Shown here: positions 1 through 9,896 of the stretch, piece by piece
Layout of the letters: each line of letters starts with the position of its first letter
Position numbering within the stretch: the stretch's first letter is position 1
Assembly (NCBI RefSeq): GCF_001891085.1
Contig: NZ_JXUP01000010.1
Coordinates: 33,628 to 97,627 of the forward strand
Reading direction: 5' to 3'
DNA length: 64,000 nt
From: Campylobacter concisus
Lineage (GTDB): Bacteria > Campylobacterota > Campylobacteria > Campylobacterales > Campylobacteraceae
Notes under the pieces: model-generated
Databases searched by the model: none
Seen by the model: only the letters and a program-made list of their open reading frames with translations
What the model was told of the DNA's origin: nothing
Made by a program: the position numbers and the translations under genes

Positions 1-586
1 CGACCCTGCCACGAACGCCGTTAAAACCCTCGTTTAACAAAGCTCGCAAGCTCCAGCCAGCACAATACCCTGTAAGGCAGTCAAGGTCGTGGATGTGATA
101 GTCGCCATTTCTGTGTGCTAGACCCTCTTCTTTGTTATAAACAGCGTCCAGCCAGTAGTTTGCGATGACCTTGCCGGCGGTGTTATTTATAAGGCCTGCG
201 TTTGAGTAGCTCGTGTTTGAATTTGCAGAAATTCTCCAGTCGGTGCCGTTTATATATTCATTTATCGTTTGGGTTGAGTTTATATAGGTCGTGTCGGCGT
301 TTAGGCCCAAAATTTGCTCGCGCTGAAGCTTGTGAGTGTGGCGGTAGAGCATAAAGCTCTTTAGGACGTCAAAGTAGCCGCCAGCAAATAGCTCTTTTTC
401 GATCGCATCTTGGATGTCTTCGACTGTTATCGCGCTTGATTTTTGAAAGATATCTTGGACAACATTTGTAAAAACTTTCTCATCATAAGCTAAATTTTCG
501 CTAGCAAATGCTTTTTTTATCGCATCTACTATCTTATATGCTACAAATTCTTGTCTTGTGCCATCTCTCTTCAAAATCTCACGCAT
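1..586 (-). CDS. nrdD: Anaerobic ribonucleoside-triphosphate reductase NrdD, N-terminal part (runs off the left edge)
   Basis: About 195 codons of the class III (oxygen-sensitive, glycyl-radical) ribonucleotide reductase, which makes deoxynucleotides under anaerobic conditions. The ATG is at 586-584, preceded on the minus strand by a purine-rich AGAAAG stretch. The first ~90 residues form an ATP-cone allosteric domain (MREILKRDGTRQEF onward, then VEDIQDAIEKEL). The catalytic domain begins with LNADTTYIN and includes the family motif NGDYHIHDLD. The reading frame is open to base 1, so the radical site and zinc site lie outside the window. The activase nrdG is not seen here. The family call is firm; the partial state is only the window edge. 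Confidence 0.93.
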   Translation of the reverse strand, partial: MREILKRDGTRQEFVAYKIVDAIKKAFASENLAYDEKVFTNVVQDIFQKSSAITVEDIQDAIEKELFAGGYFDVLKSFMLYRHTHKLQREQILGLNADTTYINSTQTINEYINGTDWRISANSNTSYSNAGLINNTAGKVIANYWLDAVYNKEEGLAHRNGDYHIHDLDCLTGYCAGWSLRALLNEGFNGVRGRV

Positions 587-900
587 TACTCGCTCTTTCT
601 TCTAAATTTTTCAATATAAAGTTTAAAAGTATAGGACAAGAAAGCTTAAACAATAGATAACTATTTTATTTTGTTTAATAATATTTATCAAAAAATATAA
701 AATTTTAGAGAGTTTTCTTAAGTATATTTATATCTAGTTTATATATTTTAAATTAAAATTTGATTATTTTTACTTAAATAATTATTTTAGTTTTAGATTT
801 TTATATTATCTATTGCAGCAAAATAAATATATTTAATAAATAATTAATAAATAAAGAGATAATATAATATTAATTTTAACTGTTTAAAAAGGAATTTAAA
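587..900. other. A+T-rich divergent intergenic region between nrdD and a lipoprotein gene
   Basis: About 310 bases without a convincing gene. It must hold the divergent promoters of nrdD (minus) and the lipoprotein gene at 901 (plus). Apart from the -10-like box listed separately I see no riboswitch-like fold, no clear tandem NrdR-type repeat and no tRNA. Confidence 0.6.
863..868 (+). promoter_or_regulatory. Probable -10 box (TATAAT) of the lipoprotein pair
   Basis: A perfect TATAAT sits 32 bases upstream of the ATG at 901, with a purine-rich Shine-Dalgarno site (AAGGAA) just before the start. Campylobacter sigma-70 promoters often have a good -10 and no clear -35, which fits here. The region is so A+T-rich that chance matches are possible. 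Confidence 0.45.
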
Positions 901-1434
901 ATGCAAAAACAGATAAAAGAATGGCTTGTAGACAAATTTAGTATATCCCTACTTGCTCTACTTCTATTTCAAGGCTGTGGTTATAATATCCAAATCGCTC
1001 CAAATGTAACAAAATCAGCTCAAGATCATAAATTTATAGCAAAACCAGAAAATACGAAAGAATATATGATTAAATACCTGCCTGCAAATATAACCGCTGG
1101 CAAATCAGAACTCAATATAAATTATGATTTTGTTTACGCCGATCAAGAAAGTAGCACAAACTTTGACAGCATAAATATATTTAATCCACTAGTACTTTTT
1201 GGCTTTCCAATGAGCAAAGATACATTCAATATGATTGCAAATTTAAGAGTTTTCAATGAGCACGGCGAGATCAAATTTAGCTCTGCTTGTTTAAGTAATG
1301 TAAGTAGAAATATATTTAAAAACACAAATATGACCGAGCTTAGAAAAAAATGCATAGATAAAATGAGAGAAAATTTACAAATTCAATTAAACCAATCTTA
1401 TGAAAAAGGAGATTTCAATGTTTTTAAGAAATAA
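901..1434 (+). CDS. Putative lipoprotein, unknown function (177 aa)
   Basis: The N-terminus has charged residues, then a hydrophobic stretch (ISLLALLLF) ending in QGCGYN. This looks like a type II signal peptide with the lipid-bearing cysteine near residue 26; the box FQGC is slightly atypical, since Leu or Val is commoner at -3. The mature part has no motif I recognise. The start is backed by AAGGAA eight bases upstream. Its last 17 bases overlap the next lipoprotein gene, so the two are probably co-transcribed and translationally coupled. Envelope location is inferred from the signal; function is unknown. Confidence 0.7.
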   Translation: MQKQIKEWLVDKFSISLLALLLFQGCGYNIQIAPNVTKSAQDHKFIAKPENTKEYMIKYLPANITAGKSELNINYDFVYADQESSTNFDSINIFNPLVLFGFPMSKDTFNMIANLRVFNEHGEIKFSSACLSNVSRNIFKNTNMTELRKKCIDKMRENLQIQLNQSYEKGDFNVFKK

Positions 1435-1870
1435 GTTGGCGCAAATTTGCATTGCACTTTTAATGACATTTGGCCTTAGTGGATGTGGAGCAAAAGGAGT
1501 TAAATTTGGTGGCTTTGAAACACCGAAACAAGATGAGTCAATGCTTTATGTATATAGAGACAAAGGCTTTGGCGGCAGCGCCGTAACCTACGATGTAAAG
1601 GTCACCACGCAAAATCCTACTCAAACAATAGTTATCGGTACAATAAAAAATGGTGGCTTCTTAAAAGCTAATTTAAAGGCAAATGAAGAAGTTGAAGTAT
1701 GGGCCAAAACCGAAGCAAAGTCTTCAGTAACGATCGAAACAAAACCGAATGAAATATACTGCGTAAAAGCTAGTGTTGGTATGGGCTTTTTTGTAGGACG
1801 ACCTCATTTAAAACAAGTTGATATGCAAACTTGCCAAAAAGAGATAGAGAAAACAAATTACTCAGAGTAA
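1418..1870 (+). CDS. DUF2846-like lipoprotein
   Basis: A 150-residue lipoprotein. The chosen start is ATG 1418, because AAAGGAGA lies just upstream; an in-frame ATG at 1400 would add six residues and overlap that site. The signal peptide ends in LSGCGAKG, a good lipobox. The mature domain (MLYVYRDKGFGG, then a GTIKNGGFLKANLK strand, then a VKASVGMGFFVGRP segment) resembles the DUF2846 beta-rich domain of secreted lipoproteins, whose role is unknown. It is coupled to the preceding lipoprotein gene and followed by a strong hairpin. Confidence 0.72.
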   Translation: MFLRNKLAQICIALLMTFGLSGCGAKGVKFGGFETPKQDESMLYVYRDKGFGGSAVTYDVKVTTQNPTQTIVIGTIKNGGFLKANLKANEEVEVWAKTEAKSSVTIETKPNEIYCVKASVGMGFFVGRPHLKQVDMQTCQKEIEKTNYSE

Positions 1871-1877
1871 CAAATTT

Positions 1878-1914
1878 AGGTTTTAGATAATTTTAGCTCA
1901 TCTAAAACCTTTTA
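1878..1914 (+). terminator. Intrinsic terminator after the lipoprotein pair (may also serve nrdA)
   Basis: An 11-bp perfect stem (AGGTTTTAGAT paired with ATCTAAAACCT) with an 11-base loop is followed by a T-rich run. It begins 7 bases after the stop at 1870. The A-rich left flank means it could also act on the minus strand for the convergent nrdA. Confidence 0.75.
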
Positions 1915-1987
1915 AATTTTTTATAAATTTTCTAAATTTTAAAAAATAGAAATAAATTTAAAAGAAAAACTTCTCTCTTAAATTTAC

Positions 1988-4363
1988 CTACTGACATCCT
2001 TCACACTCGATCGAACGGTCAGCCACGTCATTTAGCTTTTCGCTGTCTGGTGACTCAGAGCGTAGATAATAAGTTGATTTTAGTCCAAGCTCCCATGCAA
2101 GCGTGTAAATTTCACTTAGATATCCGCCGCTTGCTTTGTCTAAGCTCATGAAAATATTTAGACTTTGACCTTGGTCGATCCACTTTTGGCGGATCGCGCC
2201 TGCTTTTATAAGAATTCTTTGATCAAGCTCGTAAGCTGGCGTGTAAAACTGCCACGTATCAGGGCTTAAATTTGGCACGACATTTGGGATCATACCGCTT
2301 AGGTTGTGCTCAAACCACTTGCGTTTATAGACTGGCTCGATGGTCTGAGTAGTGCCAACAAGGATTGAGATCGAGCTAGTTGGAGCGATCGCCATTAGGT
2401 AGCCATTTCTCATGCCGTCGCGCTTGACCTTTTCTCTTAGCTTGTCCCAGTCGCAGACATTTTCGTCAAATAGCCCGCCTTTATCGTTTAAAAGCGCCTT
2501 TGCGTTCTCGTTCGCGGTGTCTATCGGCATGATGCCTTTGCTCCATTTTGAGCCTTCAAATTTTGGATAGATGCCCTTTTCTACGGCTAAATTTGAGCTA
2601 GCGTAGATCGCGTTGTAGCTTATGTTTTCCATTATGCTATCAATCAGCGCCAAATGCTCATAGCTGCCCCATTTTACGTTCTTCTCAGCTAGCATTTGCG
2701 CTTCGCCCATGACGCCAAGGCCGATCGAGCGAGAAGCTAGGTTTGTGTGTTTTACCTTTTTGTGCGGGTAGAAATTTAGATCTATAACGTTATCAAGCAT
2801 CCTGATAGCTATCGGCACGACACGCTCGATGTCCTCTTTGCTGTTTATCTTGCTTAAATTTATACTTGCAAGGTTGCAAACTGCCGTTTTGCCCTCGATG
2901 CTCTCTTTTTCTACGATGAAAATTTGCTTGCCTTTTAGGCTATCAAGCGCGCTAAGCTTTTTGGCTTTTTTAGTTATGCCGCTATCTACAGTAACGTCTT
3001 CTTCTTCATCAAATAGCTCCTCACCGCCGTCTTCATAAGTGATCTTAATCTTATAGTAGTTTGGCGCTGTGTTTTGGAAAATCTCGGTGCATAAATTTGA
3101 GCTTCTGATGATGCCCTCGTGGTCGTTTGGATTTGCTTTGTTGGCATTGTCTTTAAAGCATAAAAATGGCATGCCAGTTTCAAAATAGCTAGTTAAAATT
3201 TTCTTCCAAAGCTCTTTTGCAAGGATGGTATTTTTCTGGATATTTTCGTCGTTTTCATACTCCAAGTATCTCTTCTCAAACTCCTCGCCGTAAAGGTCGC
3301 AAAGATCACTTACTTGAGCTGGGTCAAAAAGACTCCAGCGGCCATTTTCTTTGACACGCTTCATAAATAGGTCGTTTATCCAAAGTGCAGGAAAAAGCTC
3401 GTGTGCACGGCGTCTCTCCTCGCCTGAGTTTTTACGAAGATCGAGAAAATCGCTCACGTCCATATGCCAAGGCTCGATGTAAACGGCTATCGCGCCCTTT
3501 CTAGTGCCTAGCTGATCGACCGCTACTGCGATGTCATTTGTCACTTTCAAAAATGGTATGATACCGCCAGCTGCGTTTTTGTGTCCATCGATGCTACCGC
3601 CCATCGCACGCACCTTGCTCCAGTCCCAGCCGATACCGCCACCGAATTTTGAAAGTAATGCCATCTCTTTGTAGCTATCAAAAATTCCCTCAATATTATC
3701 GGGCGTACTGCCTACATAACAGCTGCTTAGCTGGTGGCGTGTAGTCCTTGCATTTGAGAGCGTCGGAGTAGCGAGCATCACTTCAAATTTAGAGATGAGG
3801 TCGTAAAATTTCTTAGCCCAGCCTTGACTGTCTAGCTCGTTTTGCGCAAGAAACATCGCAATTGCCATAAACATATGCTGTGGTAGTTCGATTGGCATGC
3901 CATTTTTATCTTTGATGAGATAGCGGTCATAAAGCGTTTTGATACCAAGGTATGCAAACTGAAGGTCACGCTCAGGCTTGATATAAGCGTTTAGATCCTC
4001 AAGATCGTACTTCTCTTTTAGTCCAGGGATGATACGGCCTACTTTTTCACCTTTTACTAGATAATCTTTTAAGTGATTGTAGCCGTTAAAGCCAGATACT
4101 TTGTGATAAAGATCGTATAAAAATAGCCTTGCAGCAACAAATGTCCAGTTTGGGCGGTCGATGTCGATCTTATCGACTGCTGTTTTTATAAGAGTCTGCT
4201 GAATTTCCTCAGTCGTGATCATATCTCTAAACTGGATTTTCGCGTCTACTTCAAGCTCGCTAAGGCTTACGTTGCTTAGTCCAAGAACTGCTTCGTTTGT
4301 GTATTTTTTGATCTTACTTATATCAAGCTCTTCTGTTCTGCCATTACGTTTTATAACTTTCAA
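1988..4363 (-). CDS. nrdA: Ribonucleoside-diphosphate reductase class Ia, alpha subunit NrdA
   Basis: The 791-residue large subunit of aerobic ribonucleotide reductase, which reduces NDPs to dNDPs using a radical supplied by NrdB. An N-terminal ATP-cone (residues ~1-90) precedes the ten-stranded barrel. Visible catalytic features are the Cys of LSSCYVGS, the finger-loop Cys and Glu of SSNLCTEI, the second redox Cys of TAVCNLASINL, and a C-terminal CEGC pair for thioredoxin exchange. An acidic insert (DGGEELFDEEEDVTVD) precedes the third site. Translation starts at TTG 4363 behind GGAGAGAT. nrdB is not in the window. The order nrdA-purB-pseudouridine synthase matches C. jejuni Cj0024-Cj0023-Cj0022. 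Confidence 0.95.
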   Translation of the reverse strand: MKVIKRNGRTEELDISKIKKYTNEAVLGLSNVSLSELEVDAKIQFRDMITTEEIQQTLIKTAVDKIDIDRPNWTFVAARLFLYDLYHKVSGFNGYNHLKDYLVKGEKVGRIIPGLKEKYDLEDLNAYIKPERDLQFAYLGIKTLYDRYLIKDKNGMPIELPQHMFMAIAMFLAQNELDSQGWAKKFYDLISKFEVMLATPTLSNARTTRHQLSSCYVGSTPDNIEGIFDSYKEMALLSKFGGGIGWDWSKVRAMGGSIDGHKNAAGGIIPFLKVTNDIAVAVDQLGTRKGAIAVYIEPWHMDVSDFLDLRKNSGEERRRAHELFPALWINDLFMKRVKENGRWSLFDPAQVSDLCDLYGEEFEKRYLEYENDENIQKNTILAKELWKKILTSYFETGMPFLCFKDNANKANPNDHEGIIRSSNLCTEIFQNTAPNYYKIKITYEDGGEELFDEEEDVTVDSGITKKAKKLSALDSLKGKQIFIVEKESIEGKTAVCNLASINLSKINSKEDIERVVPIAIRMLDNVIDLNFYPHKKVKHTNLASRSIGLGVMGEAQMLAEKNVKWGSYEHLALIDSIMENISYNAIYASSNLAVEKGIYPKFEGSKWSKGIMPIDTANENAKALLNDKGGLFDENVCDWDKLREKVKRDGMRNGYLMAIAPTSSISILVGTTQTIEPVYKRKWFEHNLSGMIPNVVPNLSPDTWQFYTPAYELDQRILIKAGAIRQKWIDQGQSLNIFMSLDKASGGYLSEIYTLAWELGLKSTYYLRSESPDSEKLNDVADRSIECEGCQ

Positions 4364-4546
4364 AAATATCTCTCCATGTTAAATTTTAATTTGGGATTTT
4401 ATCCAAAAGGAGATAAAAACTCTCTTTGTTTAAAAAGTGATTTTAGATATAAAATTTGACTCAAAAAATAATATTTTATTTTTAAAAATTAAAAAATTAA
4501 TCTTATTTTAAAATGATTGTAAAAATTTTTGAAGCGATGTCTTGAA

Positions 4547-4572
4547 GCAAGAAGCATAAATTTGCTTCTTGC
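4547..4572 (-). terminator. Hairpin downstream of purB, probable terminator
   Basis: A perfect 9-bp inverted repeat (GCAAGAAGC / GCTTCTTGC) with an 8-base loop starts 8 bases after the purB stop, in the gap before nrdA. No long T-run follows on the minus strand, so termination strength is uncertain. Confidence 0.5.
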
Positions 4573-4580
4573 ATTTAAAT

Positions 4581-5912
4581 TTACTTGCCAAAAACTCTGG
4601 CGAAAATTCTATCTACGTTTTTAGTGTAGTAGTTGTAGTCAAAGCACTCTTTGATCTCATCTTTGCTAAGGCTCTTAGTTAGGTCCTCATCGTTTAGTAA
4701 ATTTTGTAAAAACAGGCTGTGGCCTTGCTCGTCGATCGCTTTTTTGCCCTCTTGCAAGTCTGCCCAGACCTTCATAGCATTGCGCTGAACGATCTTATAG
4801 GCGTCCTCTCTAGAAATTCCACGCTGTGGTAGCTGTAAAAGCACGCGCTGTGAAAAGACTAGGCCGCCTGTTAAATTTAAATTTTTCATCATATTTTCTG
4901 GGTATACGACTAAATTTGCTATCAAATTTTTGATACGAACCAGCATAAAATCAGCCGTGATAAACATATCTGGCAGGATAAATCTCTCAACCGAGCTGTG
5001 GCTGATGTCGCGCTCGTGCCAAAGTGCGACGTTTTCAAGAGAAGGCGTGACGTATGAGCGTAGCACCCTGCAAAGGCCGGTGATATTTTCGCTAAGGACT
5101 GGATTGCGTTTGTGTGGCATCGCGCTTGAGCCCTTTTGCCCTGGGCTAAAGTACTCCTCCGCCTCATAAACTTCTGTCCTTTGGTAGTGCCTAATGGCAA
5201 CTGCGATCTTCTCGCAAGTAGAAGCCAAGATAGCCATAGCACTCACCACGTGGGCGTAGCGGTCGCGCTGGATCACTTGATTAGAGGCTGGGGCAGCTTT
5301 TAAACCTAGCTCCTCGCAAGTTAGCTCTTCAAATTCCATAGGAGCGTGGGCTAAATTTCCCATAGCGCCTGAGAGTTTGCCGTAGCTGATCGTATCTTTT
5401 GCGTCTTTGATGAGCTTAAGCGCCCTTGCGATCTCGTCGTACCAGATGGCAAGTACAAGGCCAAAAGTTATCGGTTCGCCATGGATGCCGTGGCTTCTGC
5501 CAACCATGAGCGTGTGCTTGTGCTCATTTGCTCTGTTTTTGACCGCCTGCATGAACTCCTCTACGTCGCTGATGATGAGCTCTAAGCTCTCTTTCATCTG
5601 AAGTGCGACGGCTGTGTCGATGCAGTCGCTTGAGGTCATGCCGTAGTGCACAAACCTGCTCTCCTCGCCAAGGCTCTCGCTGACGCTTGTTAAAAATGCG
5701 ATGACGTCGTGCTTTGTCGTCTTTTCTATCTCGTCGATGCGAGCCACTTCAAATTTAGCGTTTTTGCAAATTTTCTCGCAGTCGCTGTCGCTTATAAAGC
5801 CAAGCTTATTCCAAGCTTTAACGGCAGCTTTTTCTACCTTGAGCCAAGCGTCGTATTTTGCTTGTATGCTCCACTTTTCAGCCATCTCTTTGCGTGAGTA
5901 TCTTTCGACCAT
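4581..5912 (-). CDS. purB: Adenylosuccinate lyase
   Basis: A 443-residue member of the fumarase/aspartase superfamily. It cleaves SAICAR and adenylosuccinate in purine biosynthesis. The superfamily signature loop [11 protein letters not shown] is present near residue 270, and [11 protein letters not shown] (about residue 140) carries the conserved histidines. Length is normal for the bacterial short form. ATG start at 5912. It is upstream of nrdA on the same strand with a hairpin between them. Nothing unusual. Confidence 0.96.
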   Translation of the reverse strand: MVERYSRKEMAEKWSIQAKYDAWLKVEKAAVKAWNKLGFISDSDCEKICKNAKFEVARIDEIEKTTKHDVIAFLTSVSESLGEESRFVHYGMTSSDCIDTAVALQMKESLELIISDVEEFMQAVKNRANEHKHTLMVGRSHGIHGEPITFGLVLAIWYDEIARALKLIKDAKDTISYGKLSGAMGNLAHAPMEFEELTCEELGLKAAPASNQVIQRDRYAHVVSAMAILASTCEKIAVAIRHYQRTEVYEAEEYFSPGQKGSSAMPHKRNPVLSENITGLCRVLRSYVTPSLENVALWHERDISHSSVERFILPDMFITADFMLVRIKNLIANLVVYPENMMKNLNLTGGLVFSQRVLLQLPQRGISREDAYKIVQRNAMKVWADLQEGKKAIDEQGHSLFLQNLLNDEDLTKSLSKDEIKECFDYNYYTKNVDRIFARVFGK

Positions 5913-6099
5913 TGTTGAACCTTTTGTGTTAGTTTGCTTTTGTCCTGAAAGTATAAATTTGGCTTTTTGAGCCAGAAATCACGTCGTGCAATTTCTCTAA
6001 ATTTAAGTTTTGATTATATAAAATCCGGGCTGAAATGTCGGTTATACGCTTATAAATTTAGGCTTAAGATAGCTCGCTCGTTTTTTCAAAGGATCATTT

Positions 6100-7014
6100 T
6101 TGCCCTACGTAAATAAATTTATCGTCACTGCAGATCACCAAAAAGCTTACGAAATTTTACTGCAAAATGGCTTTAACATGAGCCAAACCCAGCGCCTCAT
6201 AGATAAAGGTAGGCTGATATGTGGCGGTAGTGTCGTGAGTGAGAAAAATGCCATTTTGTGTGGCGATATTTTTTTGATCGACTATGAGGCGGAGCCAAAG
6301 GGACTTAAGCCGATCTTTGAGTGTGAGAGCTTTGCGGTATTTGACAAGCCAAGTGGCATGCTGAGCCATCCAAATGGTAGACACTGCGAATACTCGCTAA
6401 ATGATGAAATTTATACGCTTTTTGGACGAGATGCGAGCGTGGCACATAGGCTTGATTTTGAGACGAGCGGCGTGATAGTCGTGGGCAAAGATAGAAATTC
6501 TACGATTAAACTAAAGAAAATTTTTGAAAATAGAGAGGTTTTTAAAAGCTACGTTGCGATGGTACAAGGTAAGATCGAGCGAGAATTTACGATCGATGCC
6601 AAAATGAATCTAGCAAATAACTACGACGATGTGAAAATGCGGATGCAAATTTGTGAAAATGGCAAGAGTGCTGTGACTAAAATTTTGCCGATCAGATATT
6701 TTGACGATATCGATACGACTTTACTTCGGGCTATTCCTCTCACTGGCAGGCAGCATCAAATTCGCTTACATTTGTTTCATGTGAAACACAAGATACTTGG
6801 TGAACCACTTTATGGTTTGTCACGCCTGCAGATAGAGAAAATTTTAGATAAAGAGATGAGCGAGCGTGAACGGATAAATTTAACTGGAGCAAAAAGGCTC
6901 TTGCTTCACTCGGACGAAATTTCATTTAAATTTGATGATATTTTTTACAAGATAAAGAGTAAATTTGACGCCGAAAATGAGTTTTATAAATTTGCAAAAG
7001 AAGCAAATAATTAA
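6100..7014 (+). CDS. RluA-family RNA pseudouridine synthase
   Basis: A 304-residue pseudouridine synthase. An S4-like RNA-binding segment (TQRLIDKGRLICGG, residues ~29-45) precedes the catalytic domain. The family motif HRLDFETSGVIVVGK near residue 115 includes the catalytic Asp, and RTGRQHQIR-like sequence (LTGRQHQIRLH) follows at about 220. It starts at TTG 6100 behind AAAGGATC. It corresponds by synteny to C. jejuni Cj0022c. Which uridine in rRNA or tRNA it modifies cannot be told from the sequence. Confidence 0.88.
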   Translation: MPYVNKFIVTADHQKAYEILLQNGFNMSQTQRLIDKGRLICGGSVVSEKNAILCGDIFLIDYEAEPKGLKPIFECESFAVFDKPSGMLSHPNGRHCEYSLNDEIYTLFGRDASVAHRLDFETSGVIVVGKDRNSTIKLKKIFENREVFKSYVAMVQGKIEREFTIDAKMNLANNYDDVKMRMQICENGKSAVTKILPIRYFDDIDTTLLRAIPLTGRQHQIRLHLFHVKHKILGEPLYGLSRLQIEKILDKEMSERERINLTGAKRLLLHSDEISFKFDDIFYKIKSKFDAENEFYKFAKEANN

Positions 7015-7214
7015 ACTATTTAAATTTTAAAAACTCTTTCTAGTAAAAATAATCTATAAAAATTTTTCATAATTTTGCTTTTAAATTTGAAATAGAATTT
7101 CTATTAAAAGATAGAATTAGATTTTTAGTGTCGCCGCATTGTGAATTAAATTTTGGCAATCAAATTTGTGTTTTTGTTTTTCACCTACAAAATTTCATGC
7201 CAAATTTTCAGATT

Positions 7215-7322
7215 TTATTTTGAAGTTTTATTTTCCTCTTTCAAAACTTTTATGATCAGCCCAAGTCCAATGCCAGCAACCAACACTATAAAAATTATCT
7301 CGGCGATATCAAGAGCTGTCAT
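7215..7322 (-). CDS. 35-residue single-span membrane protein coupled to rlmN
   Basis: The ATG at 7322-7320 overlaps the rlmN stop as ATGA, a classic translational-coupling junction, and the frame closes at TAA 7217-7215. The product is a short N-terminus (MTALDIAE), one hydrophobic helix ([19 protein letters not shown]) and a charged tail (KEENKTSK). I recall that C. jejuni has a small hydrophobic protein gene (Cj1714) directly after rlmN, so this is probably conserved. Function is unknown. The overlap and the clean one-helix composition argue that it is real despite its size. Confidence 0.7.
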   Translation of the reverse strand: MTALDIAEIIFIVLVAGIGLGLIIKVLKEENKTSK

Positions 7323-8464
7323 TTTTTACTCACGTTAGTTTTATCGTTAGTTGGTTTTTCTTCTGCTTTAACTGCACTCTTATCGCTAACGTTAGCTCTA
7401 AATTTAGGATTTTCATTTCGCTGTTTTAGCTGTCCGCAAGCTGCACTTATATCAAGCCCTTTGCTCTGTCTGATCGTGCAAGTGACACCATGATCTCTTA
7501 GATATTCTTGAAATTTTAGCATACTGGTAAGCTCAGGCCGTCCAAATTCACTACCTTCATGCGGGTTAAAATATATAAGATTTACCTTCGCTTTTATGCC
7601 ATGAAGTAATTTTACTAACTTTTTAGCATCGCTCACGCTATCGTTTAAATCCTTGATAACAAGGTATTCAAACATTACACGCTTTCGCATATCGATAGGA
7701 AATCCCCTAACAGCATCCATAACAGCCTCGATGTTATATGCCTTATTTATCGGCATTAGGCGGCTTCTAAGCTCATTAGTAACAGCATGAAGCGATATGG
7801 CCAATAACACACCAAGATCCATCTCACCAAGCTTTTTTATCTGGCTACCAAGGCCACTAGTTGAAATGGTTTGACGACGTGGCGATATGGCTAGACCCTC
7901 GTTAAGAGCTAAAATTTTGATAGCTTTACTAACATTAGTAAGATTATCAAGTGGCTCACCCATACCCATATAAACGACATTTATACGCCTCTCGTATGGT
8001 ATGTTATTCTCTCTTTTTATCCATAAAATTTGCCCTACGATCTCGCCTGCAGTCAAATTTCTGACAAGCCCGCCTTTTGCTGTTAGACAAAAAGCACATC
8101 CCATTTTACAGCCAACCTGTGAACTAACACAAACCGTATAACGAGCATGGCGACTGACCTTTCCATTCTCATCACTAATCTCCTCTTTCATCGGCAGCAA
8201 AACACTCTCTATCTTTAGCCCATCTTTTAGCTCAAGAAGATACTTGATAGAGCCGTCGCTACTTTGCTCAAATTTTACACATTTTAAAGGATCGATATAA
8301 AATTTTTCAGCCAGATCTTGACGCATATCTTTAGGCAAATTTAGCATTTGGCTAAAATCGGTTGCATTTTTCTTATATATCCACTCGTAGATTTGTGTTG
8401 CTCTAAATGGTGGAGAAACTAACTCTTTTAGCTCATCGATACTAAGATCAAGCAAATTTATCAC
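7319..8464 (-). CDS. rlmN: Dual-specificity RNA methyltransferase RlmN
   Basis: A 381-residue radical-SAM enzyme that methylates C2 of adenosine 2503 in 23S rRNA (and A37 of some tRNAs), affecting translation fidelity. The radical-SAM cysteines are CKMGCAFC (near residue 118), and GMGEPLDN follows at about 168. [12 protein letters not shown] and a C-terminal Cys-containing SAACGQL (the methyl-carrying cysteine) are present. The C-terminal ~25 residues ([15 protein letters not shown]) are a charged tail beyond the usual end. Its start overlaps the preceding gene as ATGA, and its stop overlaps the 35-residue gene. Confidence 0.95.
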   Translation of the reverse strand: MINLLDLSIDELKELVSPPFRATQIYEWIYKKNATDFSQMLNLPKDMRQDLAEKFYIDPLKCVKFEQSSDGSIKYLLELKDGLKIESVLLPMKEEISDENGKVSRHARYTVCVSSQVGCKMGCAFCLTAKGGLVRNLTAGEIVGQILWIKRENNIPYERRINVVYMGMGEPLDNLTNVSKAIKILALNEGLAISPRRQTISTSGLGSQIKKLGEMDLGVLLAISLHAVTNELRSRLMPINKAYNIEAVMDAVRGFPIDMRKRVMFEYLVIKDLNDSVSDAKKLVKLLHGIKAKVNLIYFNPHEGSEFGRPELTSMLKFQEYLRDHGVTCTIRQSKGLDISAACGQLKQRNENPKFRANVSDKSAVKAEEKPTNDKTNVSKK

Positions 8465-9141
8465 ATATTTTCCTTTATATATTTTGTTAGAATTTTCTTG
8501 GCCTCTACGTGATTTTTTACAAAATCAGCATGTGCATTTTTATTACAAAAATTTGTCGCTATGAAAATTCCATAAGCAGGGATTTTAAAAATTTGAGCCA
8601 CTTTTAGAACAGAAAAAAACTCCATATTTTCTAAAAAATAGCCCTTTTCAAACATTTTATGGGCCAAATTTTTGTCTGTCGTTATGAAATTTGACGAATT
8701 TATTTTGATAGTTCCACGTGAAACGATAGAAGAAATTTCACACTCAATTGGTGAATAAGATCTATTTTCTACGCTAGAAATTTCAATATTTGCCCCAACC
8801 GAGCTTTCATAAATTTGTAAAATTTCACCATCTTTATAAAGACCTGCCGAGCCAACGAAAACTATTTTTTCTGGCATCTGATACAAATTTCGTTCAGGAT
8901 TTTTTGACAAATTTTGGCTTAGATTTTGCAGCTCTGGGTTTGATGAGTTTGCAAATTTAGCCTCGATCTTTGCGAGGTAGTGCGGGTCAATATTTTTTAA
9001 ATTTATACTCTTTTCATCTGCTCCCACGCACGATCTTTTTTGCAAAAACTTTGTCAAATTTATCGCCATATCAACTAGCCCCACACCCATTGGCAAAGCA
9101 AAGTCAAAGATTTCGTTTTTTCCAGCAGAGATAACTAACAT
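8461..9141 (-). CDS. Nucleoside phosphorylase/nucleosidase-like protein
   Basis: A 226-residue protein probably of the purine/uridine phosphorylase superfamily. [14 protein letters not shown] resembles the glycine-rich phosphate/ribose loop, and [15 protein letters not shown] resembles the Glu-Met-Glu ribose-binding segment. The N-terminal half (residues ~35-85) is low-complexity and Asn/Ser-rich. It sits where C. jejuni carries Cj1712, next to rlmN and rsmA. The substrate is unknown; MTA/SAH, futalosine or another nucleoside are all possible. It overlaps hisF (TGATG) and rlmN (ATGA), so all are translated from one message. Confidence 0.6.
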   Translation of the reverse strand: MLVISAGKNEIFDFALPMGVGLVDMAINLTKFLQKRSCVGADEKSINLKNIDPHYLAKIEAKFANSSNPELQNLSQNLSKNPERNLYQMPEKIVFVGSAGLYKDGEILQIYESSVGANIEISSVENRSYSPIECEISSIVSRGTIKINSSNFITTDKNLAHKMFEKGYFLENMEFFSVLKVAQIFKIPAYGIFIATNFCNKNAHADFVKNHVEAKKILTKYIKENM

Positions 9142-9896
9142 CAGAGCCTAACCTCAACGCCATTTGCTTTGAGATACTCTTTTAGCTTTTTTATCTCGAT
9201 CTCACCAAAGTGAAATATCGAAGCAGCCAAACATGCATCAGCCCCAGACTCAAAAGCATCCTTAAAATGCTCCATCTTACCAGCGCCACCGCTTGCGATA
9301 GTCGGTATAGAAAGCGCACTAAATATCTTTGTTAGCTCCAGACTAAAGCCCTGCTTGACGCCGTCGTTATCCATAGACGTTAGCAATATCTCCCCTGCTC
9401 CGCGCGACTCGACCTCTTTTGCCCAAGAAAAAGCATCTTTTTTAGTATCGATCCTGCCACCATTTATAAAAACGCTATAACCATTTTCGATCTTTTTAGC
9501 GTCGATCGCCACAACGACACACTGTGAGCCAAATTTCTTAGCCGCTTCGTCGATCAAATTTGGATCTTTTATCGCCGATGAGTTTAGGCTCACCTTGTCG
9601 CAGCCCGCATTTAAAAGCCGAGAGATATCATCTATCGTGCGTATACCGCCACCAACTGTTAGTGGGATAAAAAGCTTACTTGCGACCTTTTTTACGACAT
9701 CAACTATCGTATCACGACCAAGGTGAGAGGCTGTGATATCCAAAAAGCAAAGCTCGTCAGCACCCTCGTCGTTGTATCTTTTAGCTATCTCGACTGGGTC
9801 ACCAGCATCGACAAGTCCTACGAAATTTACACCCTTTACGACTCTGCCATCTTTTACATCAAGGCATGGGATTATACGTTTTGCAAAATGATTCAA
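9141..9896 (-). CDS. hisF: Imidazole glycerol phosphate synthase, cyclase subunit HisF
   Basis: A 251-residue (beta/alpha)8 barrel. With HisH it converts PRFAR plus ammonia to IGP and AICAR in histidine biosynthesis. [18 protein letters not shown] at the N-terminus carries the catalytic Asp, and [17 protein letters not shown] and [13 protein letters not shown] are the family motifs. The gene lies apart from any other his gene in this window and is coupled to a helicase gene upstream (ATGA overlap) and a nucleosidase-like gene downstream. Confidence 0.96.
   Translation of the reverse strand: MNHFAKRIIPCLDVKDGRVVKGVNFVGLVDAGDPVEIAKRYNDEGADELCFLDITASHLGRDTIVDVVKKVASKLFIPLTVGGGIRTIDDISRLLNAGCDKVSLNSSAIKDPNLIDEAAKKFGSQCVVVAIDAKKIENGYSVFINGGRIDTKKDAFSWAKEVESRGAGEILLTSMDNDGVKQGFSLELTKIFSALSIPTIASGGAGKMEHFKDAFESGADACLAASIFHFGEIEIKKLKEYLKANGVEVRL

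Noticed and set aside
2829..3038. Frame with a Ser run opposite nrdA
   Set aside because: It is the reverse complement of the Glu/Asp-rich insert of NrdA.
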